From assembly GCF_050717635.1 (NCBI RefSeq), contig NZ_JBOITO010000029.1, positions 87,391 through 151,390 of the forward strand: 64,000 bases of DNA, given 5' to 3'. Within the stretch, counting starts at the first letter, position 1. The number at the start of each line of letters is the position of its first letter. Positions 52,149 to 61,821 of the stretch are shown here, one piece after another. The translations under genes were made by a program, and so were the position numbers. This DNA comes from Clostridium_AD sp050717635 (lineage in GTDB: Bacteria > Bacillota > Clostridia > Clostridiales > Clostridiaceae). The notes under the pieces were generated by a model. That model made no database searches. It was not told the DNA's origin and was given only the letters and a program-made list of their open reading frames with translations.

Positions 52149-52502
52149 TTACTCGCAAGGATATATATAATTAGCTGCAACACGAACATCTAAACAATCA
52201 ATATCAACAGTGTCCGGAAGTGCAAACACTAGTTTACGACGAATAGTTACGCATGCACCGCATCCATCTTCCTTACATACTACTTTAGTAAAACCTCTAA
52301 AAGCTAGTATTCTGTGGCAATGGTCATATATTATGCAAGCAACACATACTTTTTTACCAGGGCATACATTATCTACTTCTATTCTTACAGTTAATAATTT
52401 CGCACCATTTTTTTCTATATCTACTGGATCTGCAGTAATTTCGTGACATAGATCACATGATTCACATTGGTTGTTATTATTTGGTCTTTCATCTTTACCC
52501 AT
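52149..52502 (-). CDS. Cysteine-rich protein of unknown function
   Basis: 117 residues with 12 Cys, in clusters CESCDLCHE, CPGKKVCVACIIYDHC, CKEDGCGAC, plus CLD and a final CE. There is no signal peptide. The pattern suggests a metal-binding or disulfide-linked beta-rich protein, perhaps a spore-coat or outer-layer component as for several clostridial Cys-rich proteins. I do not recognise the family by name. ATG after AAAAGGAG. Single gene. Confidence 0.65.
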   Translation of the reverse strand: MGKDERPNNNNQCESCDLCHEITADPVDIEKNGAKLLTVRIEVDNVCPGKKVCVACIIYDHCHRILAFRGFTKVVCKEDGCGACVTIRRKLVFALPDTVDIDCLDVRVAANYIYPCE

Positions 52503-52825
52503 TTAACAAAACTCCTTTTTCATATAGATTTATAACAGAATAATACTAGTTTATAAGTTAGTGACGATTTTATGGGTACATATATCACTACAATATATTT
52601 AATATATTGCAAATGTAATATTATGGATTGATATATGTATTTACAAACTAGATTAATATATTACTAATGTTCTATTATAAATTTACAATTAGTTTTACTT
52701 TATGAGTAAGAAGTCTTTTTATATAATACTATATTCTTTGATAGCATTAAATGTGAATAAAAACACTTAATATATTTTATGTATGGTAAAATTAAATTAA
52801 TAATTATTGAAAGAGGTGTAGCTAA
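52503..52825. repeat. 320-bp region with a nested inverted repeat
   Basis: No gene is present. Three inverted repeats share a centre near 52600: CTAGTTT (52546-52552) with AAACTAG (52645-52651), ACATATATCA (52578-52587) with TGATATATGT (52629-52638), and CAATATATT (52591-52599) with AATATATTG (52601-52609). The rest is A+T-rich and carries the tag promoter region. Confidence 0.55.
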
Positions 52826-53389
52826 GTGAATAGATGTGGCTGGTGTGGAAATGATCCATTATATGTGAAATACCATGATGAGGAATGGGGAGTACCCGTT
52901 CACTTAGACAAAAAACATTTTGAATTTCTTGTTCTTGAGTCTGCTCAAGCTGGTTTAAGCTGGATTACAGTACTTAGAAAAAGAGAGAATTATAGGGTGG
53001 CTTATGATAATTTTGATTATCATAAAGTAGCCCAATACAATGATGAAAAAATAAATGAACTACTTCAAAATTCAGGTATTATCAGAAACAAACTCAAAAT
53101 ACTAGCTTCCATAAATAATGCTTTGATGTTTATTAAAATTCAAGAGGAATTTGGCAGCTTTGATAATTACATATGGGGTTTTGTTGATAACCAGCCAATA
53201 ACTAGCCATTGGGAAAGTCTTATAGATGTACCTGCAACCTCTGAATTATCGGATAAAGTTAGTAAAGATTTAAAAAAACGTGGTTTTAAATTCTTAGGTT
53301 CAACTATAACTTATGCTCATCTCCAAGCTACAGGTATAATAAATGACCATATTACAAGTTGCTTTAGATACAGTGAAAGAAATTTCTAA
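52826..53389 (+). CDS. tag: DNA-3-methyladenine glycosylase I
   Basis: 187 residues. N-terminal RCGWCGNDPLYVKYHDEEWGVP is the Tag signature with its zinc Cys, followed by FEFLVLESAQAGLSWITVLRKRENYR; C-terminal TYAHLQATGIINDHITSCFR carries the remaining zinc His and Cys. It excises 3-methyladenine from alkylated DNA to start base excision repair. GTG at 52826 follows GAGGTG by eight bases. Confidence 0.95.
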   Translation: MNRCGWCGNDPLYVKYHDEEWGVPVHLDKKHFEFLVLESAQAGLSWITVLRKRENYRVAYDNFDYHKVAQYNDEKINELLQNSGIIRNKLKILASINNALMFIKIQEEFGSFDNYIWGFVDNQPITSHWESLIDVPATSELSDKVSKDLKKRGFKFLGSTITYAHLQATGIINDHITSCFRYSERNF

Positions 53390-53474
53390 TGCAATTCTAA
53401 TCTTTTGCTAATAAAGCTTTAATTTTCCTATCTTATAATAAAAATATAGAAAACAAATATGAGGAGGAATTTAA

Positions 53475-53936
53475 ATGTCAATAAATTTAGAACAAATTGA
53501 TGAGTTAAGGAAAAGAGCTAATGTAAGTTATGAGGATGCTAAAAATGCCTTAGAGCAAAGTGCCGGCGACCTTATAGAAGCTTTAGTATATCTAGAAAAA
53601 CAAAACAAGATTAAAGATCCTGAGACCACGAGTAGCGAAAGTCAATTTTTAAAAAAGGTAAAGAAACTAATTAAGAAAGGAAATGAAACAAAACTAATAG
53701 TTAAAAAAGATGATACTGTGGTATTAAATATCTGTGTAACGCTAGCCATTGTAATAACAATAGCAGCTACACCTTTAGTAATCATAGCATTAGTAGTAGC
53801 ATTGATTACTAACCATAAAATAAGAATTAAAAGGAAAGATAATGAGTGTTCAGAAGCAAACAATATTTTTGATAAGATGTCTCTTGCTGTTAATAAAGTA
53901 ACTTCAAAAATTACTGAAGAAATTAAAACTGAATAG
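53475..53936 (+). CDS. UBA-like/DUF4342 protein with membrane helix
   Basis: 153 residues: a UBA-like helical domain (1-45, LEQIDELRKRANVSYEDAKN, then GDLIEALVYLEKQNK), a basic linker, one long membrane helix (about 82-110), and a charged tail. DUF4342-type clostridial proteins of unknown role. ATG after GAGGAGGAA. Confidence 0.75.
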   Translation: MSINLEQIDELRKRANVSYEDAKNALEQSAGDLIEALVYLEKQNKIKDPETTSSESQFLKKVKKLIKKGNETKLIVKKDDTVVLNICVTLAIVITIAATPLVIIALVVALITNHKIRIKRKDNECSEANNIFDKMSLAVNKVTSKITEEIKTE

Positions 53937-53944
53937 TAATCTGT

Positions 53945-53970
53945 TAGCCTACATTTTCTTATGTAGGTTA
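53945..53970 (+). terminator. Intrinsic terminator
   Basis: TAGCCTACAT with ATGTAGGTTA around a six-base loop, followed by U7. Confidence 0.9.
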
Positions 53971-54067
53971 TTTTTTTAAGAATTAGTAAATATATATCCA
54001 ATTGTCTACAATTATGTATAAAATAATATATAATAAAACTATTGATATATTTGGAGGTAGTGTATAT

Positions 54068-54751
54068 ATGAGTGGGCAAAAGATTTTAATAATAGAGGAT
54101 GAAATAAAAATAGCTCGATTTCTACAGCTAGAACTAGAATATGAGGGCTATATTGTTACTCAATGCCATGACGGGCGGGAAGGTTTAGATAAAGCAATTA
54201 ATGAAGTTTTTAATGTGATAATTCTAGATATAATGTTACCTTCTTTAAACGGTTTAGAGGTATTAAGAAGATTAAGGCAAGTGTCCGCAGTTCCTGTTAT
54301 AATGCTTACTGCAAAGGATGAGATAATGGATAAAGTTATGGGCCTTGATATAGGTGCTGATGACTATATGACAAAGCCTTTTGCTATTGAAGAATTACTA
54401 GCAAGAATAAGAACAGCACTCAAAAAAAACCTTATATTAAAAGAAATCACTAATATATTATCTGTTGGAGGGCTTTCCATAGACTTGGATGGACATATGG
54501 TTACCTTCAAAGAAGATTCTATAGAGTTAACTAAGACAGAATTTGATTTACTTAAATACCTAATAGAAAATAAAAATATTGTTCTTACGAGAAATAAAAT
54601 TATAGATATAGTATGGGGCTATGAATATATGGGTGATACCAATGTAGTAGACGTGTATATTAGATATCTAAGAAGTAAAATAGATGATAGATTTAACAAG
54701 AAATTCATTCATACCGTGCGAGGGGTGGGATATATTTTAAAAGATGAGTAA
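54068..54751 (+). CDS. OmpR/PhoB-family response regulator
   Basis: 227 residues. Receiver domain: acidic pair IIEDE (8-12), phospho-Asp in VIILDIMLPSLNG (about residue 53), Thr in MLTAKD, Lys in DDYMTKPFAIEELLARI. C-terminal winged helix from about 130 with LTKTEFDLLKYLIENK and VVDVYIRYLRSKID. ATG at 54068 after TGGAGGTAG. Overlaps the kinase gene by eight bases, so this is a two-component pair of the ArlRS/CssRS kind; signal unknown. Confidence 0.93.
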   Translation: MSGQKILIIEDEIKIARFLQLELEYEGYIVTQCHDGREGLDKAINEVFNVIILDIMLPSLNGLEVLRRLRQVSAVPVIMLTAKDEIMDKVMGLDIGADDYMTKPFAIEELLARIRTALKKNLILKEITNILSVGGLSIDLDGHMVTFKEDSIELTKTEFDLLKYLIENKNIVLTRNKIIDIVWGYEYMGDTNVVDVYIRYLRSKIDDRFNKKFIHTVRGVGYILKDE

Positions 54752-56231
54752 TTCAAAATTTATCTCTAAAATTTTATTACAATCCTTAAGACTTTTTTTC
54801 AAATTAATAAGAATAATACTAAGTTTCATGCCAAAATTACTTAAACAACTAACTTACAACATTCACAAACGTTTAAAGTTTTCAATTAGTTTTAAAATGA
54901 CTGCGGTATATACTCTGATTTTTTCAATTACACTTTTCATGTTAAGTATTGTTTTAATTATAGGATTTAGATTTTTTCTATTAAATGAAGTAAAAATTGA
55001 ACTTAATAGGTATAGTTCAGTGGCTGTTAATTATGCTAAATTAGATAATAATTTTAAAAGCTTTGATATTAATATTTTTTCTAATATAGAATACGTAACC
55101 TTAAATGTTTTTGATAAAAATAAAAATCTTGTTTACTCTACTGAAAAAAATAAAAAAAGTTTATCATTTTATAAGGATATACCATCTTCTCCTTTTTTTG
55201 ATGAAATAAACCAACAACTTGTTTTTGTTACTACTAAATTTGACCAAGATAATAAAACCTATTTCTTTCAAGTTTATAAAAATCTTGATAAAGAAAATGA
55301 GTATTGGGTTGTTTTTATTTTACTTATTTTTTCCATAAATATATTCTCTTTAATTGTAACATTGGGTGTTGGCTCTAAAGCTAGTAGAAAAATGCTTTTG
55401 CCAATAAGAGACATGACAAAAACTACAAAGGCTATTTCTGTTAACGCGCTTCAAACAAGACTTAATGTTAGCAATTCTCATGATGAACTAAAAGATTTAG
55501 CACAAACTATCAATAAAATGCTTGATGGCATTGAGACTTCCTATGAACAACAAAACCAATTCGTATCTGATGCATCTCATGAGCTCCGAACTCCAATTGC
55601 AGTTATACAAGGTTATGCAAATATGCTATCCCGTTGGGGAAAAGATGATAAAGATGTATTAGATGAATCCATAACAGCTATAAAGGATGAAGCCTGCGAT
55701 ATGCAAGAGTTAGTGGAAAAACTTTTATTTCTTGCAAGAAGTGATAAGAGAACTCAAAAAGTCGAAAAAAACTATTTTAACATCAATGAATTAATAGATG
55801 AAATAATAAAAGAAACAAAACTCATTGATCGTAATCATGAAATTCGGACTGATATTAATGAACAATCACCTATTTATGCAGATAAAAAATTATTAAAACA
55901 AGCAATAAGGGTTTTCATTGATAATAGCATAAAGTATACTAAAAGTGGTGGAACTATTGTGTTAAACAGCTATATTAAAAAGAAAGATTTAATTATTGAC
56001 ATTATAGATACAGGCATGGGTATTCCTAGGGAAGATCTTCCGTTTATTTTTAATAGATTCTATAGATGTGATAAATCAAGAACAAAAGATAGTGGTGGAA
56101 CAGGCCTTGGCTTATCTATCGCAAAATGGATCATCGGTGTGCATAATGGCTCCATTGTAGTTGAAAGCAAACCTGAAATAGGAACAACCATAAGAATTGG
56201 GCTTCCACTAAAAACAAATTTTAATAAATAA
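54744..56231 (+). CDS. Sensor histidine kinase
   Basis: 495 residues. Membrane helices about 50-75 and 190-210 enclose an extracellular sensor of about 110 residues. A HAMP domain follows (RKMLLPIRDMTKTTKAIS), then the H box FVSDASHELRTPIAVIQGYANML, N box FIDNSIKYTKSGG, G1 DTGMGIPRED and G2 GGTGLGLSIA. It phosphorylates the regulator encoded before it. The N-terminal 45 residues form an extra basic amphipathic stretch. Confidence 0.93.
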   Translation: MSNSKFISKILLQSLRLFFKLIRIILSFMPKLLKQLTYNIHKRLKFSISFKMTAVYTLIFSITLFMLSIVLIIGFRFFLLNEVKIELNRYSSVAVNYAKLDNNFKSFDINIFSNIEYVTLNVFDKNKNLVYSTEKNKKSLSFYKDIPSSPFFDEINQQLVFVTTKFDQDNKTYFFQVYKNLDKENEYWVVFILLIFSINIFSLIVTLGVGSKASRKMLLPIRDMTKTTKAISVNALQTRLNVSNSHDELKDLAQTINKMLDGIETSYEQQNQFVSDASHELRTPIAVIQGYANMLSRWGKDDKDVLDESITAIKDEACDMQELVEKLLFLARSDKRTQKVEKNYFNINELIDEIIKETKLIDRNHEIRTDINEQSPIYADKKLLKQAIRVFIDNSIKYTKSGGTIVLNSYIKKKDLIIDIIDTGMGIPREDLPFIFNRFYRCDKSRTKDSGGTGLGLSIAKWIIGVHNGSIVVESKPEIGTTIRIGLPLKTNFNK

Positions 56232-56277
56232 TTTAAAAGCAGCAACGCATTTTCATGCACTGCTGCTTTTAAATTAT
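56228..56277. terminator. Bidirectional terminator, kinase/adhE
   Basis: A 17-bp perfect stem ATAATTTAAAAGCAGCA and complement around a 16-base loop, shared by convergent kinase and adhE genes. Confidence 0.85.
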
Positions 56278-56282
56278 TTGTT

Positions 56283-58865
56283 TTATTTTTCAAAAACATT
56301 TATATACATTTGCTTAAGTTCACTGATTAATGGATATCTTGGATTGGCTCCTGTACATTGGTCATCAAAAGCTTGTTCACTCATATGGTCTAAAGTAGCA
56401 TAGAATTTTTCTTTAGACACACCGGCTTCACTTATTGTCATAGGAATGTTTATCTTAGCTTTTAATTCGTCAATAGCTTTTGTTAATAATTCTATTTTTT
56501 CATCCTCTGTGTTTCCACCTAATTGTAAATAGTCAGCAATTCTTGTATATCTCCACTTAGCATTTGGGTATTTATATTGTGGGAAAGCTGCTTGTTTTCT
56601 TGGATTATCTACAGCGTTGAATCTTATTACTTCATTGATTAATATTGCATTTGCAATTCCATGTGCTACATGATGCTCTGCTCCTAACTTATGTGCCATT
56701 GAATGGCACACTCCGAGGAAAGCATTAGCAAATGCCATACCAGCCATTGTAGACGCACTAGCCATTTTCTCTCTTGCCTTTATATTAGTTGTACCCTCAT
56801 TATAAGCTTGTGGTAAATACTTGAATATTAATCTAATTGATTCTAGAGCTAGTCCGTTAGTATATTCTGATGCCAGTACCGACACATAAGCTTCTATAGA
56901 ATGTGTTAGTGCATCTATACCTGACGCCGCTGTTAGTCCCTTTGGCATATTCATCATAAGTTCTGCATCAACTATTGCCATATTTGGTGTTAACTCGTAG
57001 TCAGCTAATGGGTATTTAATTCCAGTCTTTTCATCAGTAATTACTGCAAACGGAGTAACCTCAGACCCTGTACCTGCAGAAGTCGGTATTGAAACCATCA
57101 TAGCTTTTTCACCCATTTTAGGGAAGGGATATACTCTCTTTCTAATATCCATAAATCTCATAGCTAAATCTTCGAATCTTACTTCGGGATGCTCATACAT
57201 TACCCACATGATTTTAGCTGCATCCATTGGCGAACCTCCACCAAGTGCTATAATAGTATCTGGTTTAAATAATTCCATTTCCTTAGCGCCTTTTTTTGCT
57301 ATAGCAAGCGTTGGATCTGGTTCTACATCATAGAATATTTTAAACTCTACTCCAATTTCTTCTAAAATATTTGTAACTTTGTCCACGTATCCTAAATCAT
57401 AAAGAACCTTATCAGTTACAATAAATGCTTTCTTCTTATTTAATTCTTTTAATTCTTTTAATGCTACTCCTAGACTACCATATTTAAAATAAACCTTTTC
57501 TGGAACTCTAAACCAAAGCATATTTTCTCTCCTCTCAGCTACACTCTTCACATTTAGTAAATGTTTAACTCCAACATTTTCTGATACAGAGTTTCCACCC
57601 CATGATCCACAACCTAGAGTTAATGATGGAGCTAGCTTGAAGTTATATATGTCTCCTATAGCACCTTGAGCTGCTGGCATGTTTATTATTACTCTGCCTG
57701 TTTTCATCCTTGCACCAAATTTAGCTATTCTATCTGCAGACTTAGTTCTGTGCGTATACAATGATGAAGTGTGTCCAAATCCGCCAAGTTCAACAAGTCT
57801 TGCTGCTTTTGTTATAGCTTCCTCAAAAGTTTTAACCTTATACATAGCAAGTACTGGTGACAATTTCTCATGTGAAAATGCCTCTTCAAGTTCTACAGAT
57901 TCAACTTCCCCTATAATGATTTTTGTCTCTTCAGGAATTTTCACTCCAGCCATTTCTGCTATTGTAAAGGCAGATTGCCCTACAATTTTTGCATTTAATG
58001 ATCCATTATTTAATATTATTTTCCTTACTTTATCCACTTCATCTTCACTAAGAATATAAGCACCTCTATTAGTAAACTCTAATCGTACTTCATCGTAGAT
58101 TTCTTCCATAACTAATACTGACTGTTCTGAAGCACATATTACCCCATTATCGAAACTTTTAGATAATAATATTGAATTTACAGACATTTTTATTTCAGCT
58201 GTTTCGTCAATAATTGCTGGTGTATTGCCTGCACCAACTCCGATGGCTGGTTTTCCTGATGAATAAGCAGCTTTAACCATTCCTGGTCCACCTGTTGCAA
58301 GTGTTATATCGCATTCTCGCATAACGATCCCTGAAAGTTCTACTGAAGGCTCATCTATCCAAGCTATTATTCCTTTTGGTGCTCCTGCTTTAACTGCTGC
58401 ATTTAGTATAATTTTAGCTGCTGCAATAGTAGATTTTTTACTTCTTGGATGTGGGGAGAATATTATACCATTTCTAGTTTTTAATGCTATAAGAGCTTTA
58501 AATATTGCTGTGGATGTTGGATTGGTAGTTGGTACAATTGCTGCTACAACTCCTATTGGTTCTGCAATTTTCGTAATACCAAAAGATTTATCTACACTTA
58601 TAACACCGCAAGTTTTTTCGTCTTTATATTGATTATATATATATTCTGAAGCAAAATGATTTTTTATCACCTTATCCTCTACTATACCCATACCTGTTTC
58701 TTCTACTGCCATCTTTGCCAAATCAATTCTGGAATTATTTGCTGCCATAGCTGCTTGTCTAAAAATTTCATCTACTTGCTCTTGAGTATAAGTAGAAAAT
58801 TCCTTTTGAGCTTCTCTAACCTCTCTAATTCTAATCATTAATTCTTCAATATTTGTAACTTTCAT
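56283..58865 (-). CDS. adhE: Bifunctional acetaldehyde/alcohol dehydrogenase
   Basis: 860 residues. The N-terminal CoA-acylating aldehyde dehydrogenase (1-440) has the catalytic Cys in VICASEQSVL (about residue 246), GAGNTPAI and TGGPGMVKAA. The C-terminal iron alcohol dehydrogenase (450-860) has GGGSPMDAAK, TSAGTGSEVTPFAV and metal ligands in GVCHSMAHKLGAEHHVAHG. It reduces acetyl-CoA to ethanol (or butyryl-CoA to butanol), reoxidising NADH in fermentation; family members form spirosomes. ATG after AAGAGGTG. A Rex-like site lies upstream. Confidence 0.97.
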   Translation of the reverse strand: MKVTNIEELMIRIREVREAQKEFSTYTQEQVDEIFRQAAMAANNSRIDLAKMAVEETGMGIVEDKVIKNHFASEYIYNQYKDEKTCGVISVDKSFGITKIAEPIGVVAAIVPTTNPTSTAIFKALIALKTRNGIIFSPHPRSKKSTIAAAKIILNAAVKAGAPKGIIAWIDEPSVELSGIVMRECDITLATGGPGMVKAAYSSGKPAIGVGAGNTPAIIDETAEIKMSVNSILLSKSFDNGVICASEQSVLVMEEIYDEVRLEFTNRGAYILSEDEVDKVRKIILNNGSLNAKIVGQSAFTIAEMAGVKIPEETKIIIGEVESVELEEAFSHEKLSPVLAMYKVKTFEEAITKAARLVELGGFGHTSSLYTHRTKSADRIAKFGARMKTGRVIINMPAAQGAIGDIYNFKLAPSLTLGCGSWGGNSVSENVGVKHLLNVKSVAERRENMLWFRVPEKVYFKYGSLGVALKELKELNKKKAFIVTDKVLYDLGYVDKVTNILEEIGVEFKIFYDVEPDPTLAIAKKGAKEMELFKPDTIIALGGGSPMDAAKIMWVMYEHPEVRFEDLAMRFMDIRKRVYPFPKMGEKAMMVSIPTSAGTGSEVTPFAVITDEKTGIKYPLADYELTPNMAIVDAELMMNMPKGLTAASGIDALTHSIEAYVSVLASEYTNGLALESIRLIFKYLPQAYNEGTTNIKAREKMASASTMAGMAFANAFLGVCHSMAHKLGAEHHVAHGIANAILINEVIRFNAVDNPRKQAAFPQYKYPNAKWRYTRIADYLQLGGNTEDEKIELLTKAIDELKAKINIPMTISEAGVSKEKFYATLDHMSEQAFDDQCTGANPRYPLISELKQMYINVFEK

Positions 58866-59652
58866 ATTTTACACCTCTTTCATATAAATAGCTTACATAA
58901 TTAGTAGCCTTTGCATAATATTAGTTTTCCTTAGGAGAGTTGTGTATACTCCTAATTTTTTTGATTGCTTGTTTATGTGTTAATTATATCACAATCTTTT
59001 TATGGTTGTAAATAGATATTTTATATATATTTAATGTTTTTTTGTATAAAATTAATATTTAATTTTGTGTAATCTATTACATACTAGCAATTTAAATGTT
59101 TTTACGTAATATTATTATCACTTTTAATTACTTTACTTAATTGTATTTTTTTCTTTTAAATTTAAATATTCAGCTAAAGTTTGTTATTTTTTAAACAATC
59201 TAACGCTTGAACGCATAATAATATAAGATATCATTTAATTACCATACCTTATATTCATTATTTGCATATGTGATTATTAGTATATCATTTTACATAAACT
59301 ATAATTATGTGGTATAATTAAGTCTGTGCTTGTTCTAACATCTATTTAATCATTATATTTAATTCAAATCTTGTATGTAGCTTATGAATTATGGAGATTT
59401 ATGTAATCATTTTTTCATTAAATTTTCTAATCTCTACTTAAGATAATTCATACAATTTTTATAAGTTTATTCTATTTGTACGAAACGATAAATACAAAAA
59501 TATACTTATTAAAGAACATTATAATTTTAGAATAGTTTTCTAGGTGATGGAGCAAAAACACATTAACTAATGTAAGTTAAAGGAAAATCAATTAGTAGAG
59601 ATTTTTAATGTATATTCATTGGTAAAACTAAATTATATTAAGGAGTGATATT
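58866..59652. promoter_or_regulatory. 787-bp divergent intergenic region between adhE and uvsE
   Basis: No gene was found. A Rex-operator-like sequence, TTGTTATTTTTTAAACAA (59181-59198), matches TTGTTAANNNNTTAACAA at 12 of 14 fixed positions and would link adhE to NADH level. A promoter for uvsE, TTTACA (59289-59294) and extended TATAAT (59313-59318), 18 bp apart, gives an untranslated leader of about 330 nt. The leader has no structure I can name. The rest is very A+T-rich. Confidence 0.5.
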
Positions 59653-60648
59653 ATGAAAATAAGATTAGGCTACGTGGCCACGGCTCTAAAGCTAGGGAAA
59701 ATAACTTCTTCTAGCACAGTAACTTATTCTACATATACTAAACAATCGACGGATAGAGATAAACTTGAAAAACTGCAGAAGGTAGCAGTATCAAACGTTA
59801 ATGATCTGTATAAAATATTAGAATACACAGTGAAAAATAATATTCACTTTTATAGATTAACTTCTGCTTTAATCCCTTTAGCAACTCATCCTGAAGTTAC
59901 AGATTGGGAATTTAGAAGGATTTTAAAAATGGATTTTGACTGGCTTGGTAATTTTATCAACAAAAATAATTTAAGAGTAGATACACATCCTGATGACTCT
60001 AATGTTATTAATAGTTCTAAAGAAGAAGTGCTAAAAACGACCGAAAGAAATCTTTGGTTCCATGCAAATCTTTTTAATGATATTAGCTATCCACTAGGAA
60101 AAATGGCTGTACACATTGGTGGTAAAGAAGGCGGTAAAGCTGCTGCTACAGAAAGGTTCTTTAAGAACTTTAATAACTTGCCAAAAGAAATAACAAAATT
60201 ATTAATATTTGAAAATGATGATAAAAGTTTTACTACCAAAGAAGTATTAAACATATGTAAAGAAATAAAGGCTCCAATGGTACTAGATGTTCATCATCAT
60301 AACTGCAATAGTGGTGCCGATGAACTAGAACCTATGTTAAAAGATATTTTTGCTACTTGGGAAGGCGAAATACTACCACCAAAAGTTAATTATTCTAGCC
60401 CTAAAACTGGAGAAAAAGATAAGAAGCATGCTGATTTTATTGATGCAGCATCATTTATTGACTTTGTTGAGTTATGTATTCCTTTAGGAATTGATTTTGA
60501 TGTAATGCTAGAAGCAAAAAAAGCAGATTTGGCATTATATCAACTTATTGATGATATAAAAGTTCTTAGACCAGATTGGAACTGGATTGATACTAGTACT
60601 TTAGAAATTAAAGAAACTAAAGAAGTTGAAGAAGTTGAAGAAGTTTAA
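59653..60648 (+). CDS. uvsE: UV damage endonuclease
   Basis: 331 residues of the UvsE/UVDE TIM-barrel family: MKIRLGYVATALKL at the start, FYRLTSALIPLATHPEVTDWEF, DTHPDD, WFHANLFN, VHIGGKEGGK, LIFENDD, VLDVHHHNCN and FDVMLEAK carry the metal ligands. It nicks DNA directly 5' of UV photoproducts and starts alternative excision repair. The last ten residues are a KEVEEVEEV repeat (a trinucleotide-rich tail), probably not part of the core. ATG after AAGGAGTG. Confidence 0.93.
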   Translation: MKIRLGYVATALKLGKITSSSTVTYSTYTKQSTDRDKLEKLQKVAVSNVNDLYKILEYTVKNNIHFYRLTSALIPLATHPEVTDWEFRRILKMDFDWLGNFINKNNLRVDTHPDDSNVINSSKEEVLKTTERNLWFHANLFNDISYPLGKMAVHIGGKEGGKAAATERFFKNFNNLPKEITKLLIFENDDKSFTTKEVLNICKEIKAPMVLDVHHHNCNSGADELEPMLKDIFATWEGEILPPKVNYSSPKTGEKDKKHADFIDAASFIDFVELCIPLGIDFDVMLEAKKADLALYQLIDDIKVLRPDWNWIDTSTLEIKETKEVEEVEEV

Positions 60649-60658
60649 TTAATAGAAA

Positions 60659-60697
60659 GAAAAGACTTTAAGAATATTTTATTCTTAAAGTCTTTTC
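60659..60697. terminator. Bidirectional intrinsic terminator
   Basis: A 17-bp perfect stem GAAAAGACTTTAAGAAT and complement between convergent uvsE and DUF554 genes. Confidence 0.85.
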
Positions 60698-60716
60698 TTT
60701 TTAGTATGTACCTTAT

Positions 60717-61403
60717 CTAAAACCCAATAATTGACTTAATTATGTAATATAAAAGAGGTATAAAAATAGCTGGAAGCATATTACCTACTTTTATTCTTTT
60801 AATCTCCAACATATTTGCACCAATCGCTACAATTAGTAATCCCCCAATAGCAGACATTTCATTTACCACAGAAGGTATTAAATATGGTTTCATAAAAGAA
60901 GCTGTTAAAGTTATAATACCTTGATATATAAACACCGAAATTGCTGAAAAACACACTCCAATACCTAACGAAGATGAAAACATAATTGCAGATATACCAT
61001 CCAATAAAGATTTAGCGTATAATATATCATGATTATTCGTAAGACCACTCTTTAAGGGCCCCGTTATAGCCATTGCACCAACACAATACACCAGACTAGC
61101 TGTTACAAACCCTTTGGCTAAACCCTTTTGATTATAGAATTTATGTTCTAACCAAATGCCAATGTTTTCTATACCCTTTTCAATTTTCATAATTTCGCCA
61201 ATTAAAGTTCCAAGGGTTAAGCTGATAATTAACAGTAGTATGTTATTTACCTGAAGTGCACCTTTTAGTCCAATAAGAATTACAGAAAGTCCAAGCGCTT
61301 TCATAATTGTCTCATTGTATGCACTAGAAATCTTATTTCTAAACAAAGAACCAGTAAATCCCCCAACTAATATTGCTAACGAGTTTACAATTGTACCTAA
61401 CAT
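60717..61403 (-). CDS. DUF554 membrane protein
   Basis: 228 residues, six to seven membrane helices: LGTIVNSLAILVGGFTGSLFRNKI, LSLTLGTLIGEIMKIEKGIE, FVTASLVYCVGAMAITGPLKSGLTNNHDILYAKSLLDGISAIMF and GGLLIVAIGANML. YdfK-like family, proposed transporter of unknown substrate. The ATG at 61403 with AAGGGGGAAA upstream is preferred over the one at 61427. Confidence 0.88.
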   Translation of the reverse strand: MLGTIVNSLAILVGGFTGSLFRNKISSAYNETIMKALGLSVILIGLKGALQVNNILLLIISLTLGTLIGEIMKIEKGIENIGIWLEHKFYNQKGLAKGFVTASLVYCVGAMAITGPLKSGLTNNHDILYAKSLLDGISAIMFSSSLGIGVCFSAISVFIYQGIITLTASFMKPYLIPSVVNEMSAIGGLLIVAIGANMLEIKRIKVGNMLPAIFIPLLYYIIKSIIGF

Positions 61404-61481
61404 AAATATTTTCCCCCTTATTCCCATAACACATAAAGTAATTATAAACGTTAATACAATTCTTTTCCACTAAAATTTGTA

Positions 61482-61510
61482 TTTACATTTAACATTTTTA
61501 ATGCTATACT
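61482..61510 (+). promoter_or_regulatory. Sigma-A promoter of the trpP T-box leader
   Basis: TTTACA (61482-61487) and TATACT (61505-61510) with 17-bp spacing and TGC extension; transcription should begin near 61517. Confidence 0.7.
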
Positions 61511-61516
61511 ATGAAA

Positions 61517-61787
61517 ATATTATAAATTCGTAGAACAGGAAGAGTAGTTAAAGCCATGCAATTTCAGAGAGCTGAGGATAGTGTGATCTCAGTATTGATA
61601 ACTTTAGTGAATGGACCTGCTAGAAGTAACCCGAAATCGATTTTTGAGAGTAGTAGTTACCGGATGCCCACTGTTAAAAGGGATAGAGCATATAAGTGCT
61701 TGAATTTTAAAATATGCTTATTTTGCAGCATAATTTAGGTGGTACAGCGAATATCCTTCGCCCTAATACAGGGCGGAGGTTTTTTTT
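61517..61787 (+). ncRNA. T-box riboswitch, tryptophan type
   Basis: The leader holds a Stem I closed by CAGG/CCTG with the specifier loop containing GAATGGACCTG, so the specifier codon is UGG (Trp). Downstream are a stem III region, the T-box AGGTGGTACAGCG (61737-61749; consensus AGGGTGGNACCGCG) and a nine-bp terminator (61755-61779) followed by U8. Uncharged tRNA-Trp should pair with the specifier and the UGGU bulge to favour the antiterminator. The gene behind it is a tryptophan transporter, which confirms the reading. Confidence 0.93.
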
Positions 61788-61821
61788 GTTTAAAAAAATA
61801 GAAATAAAGGTGGTGGTCATT

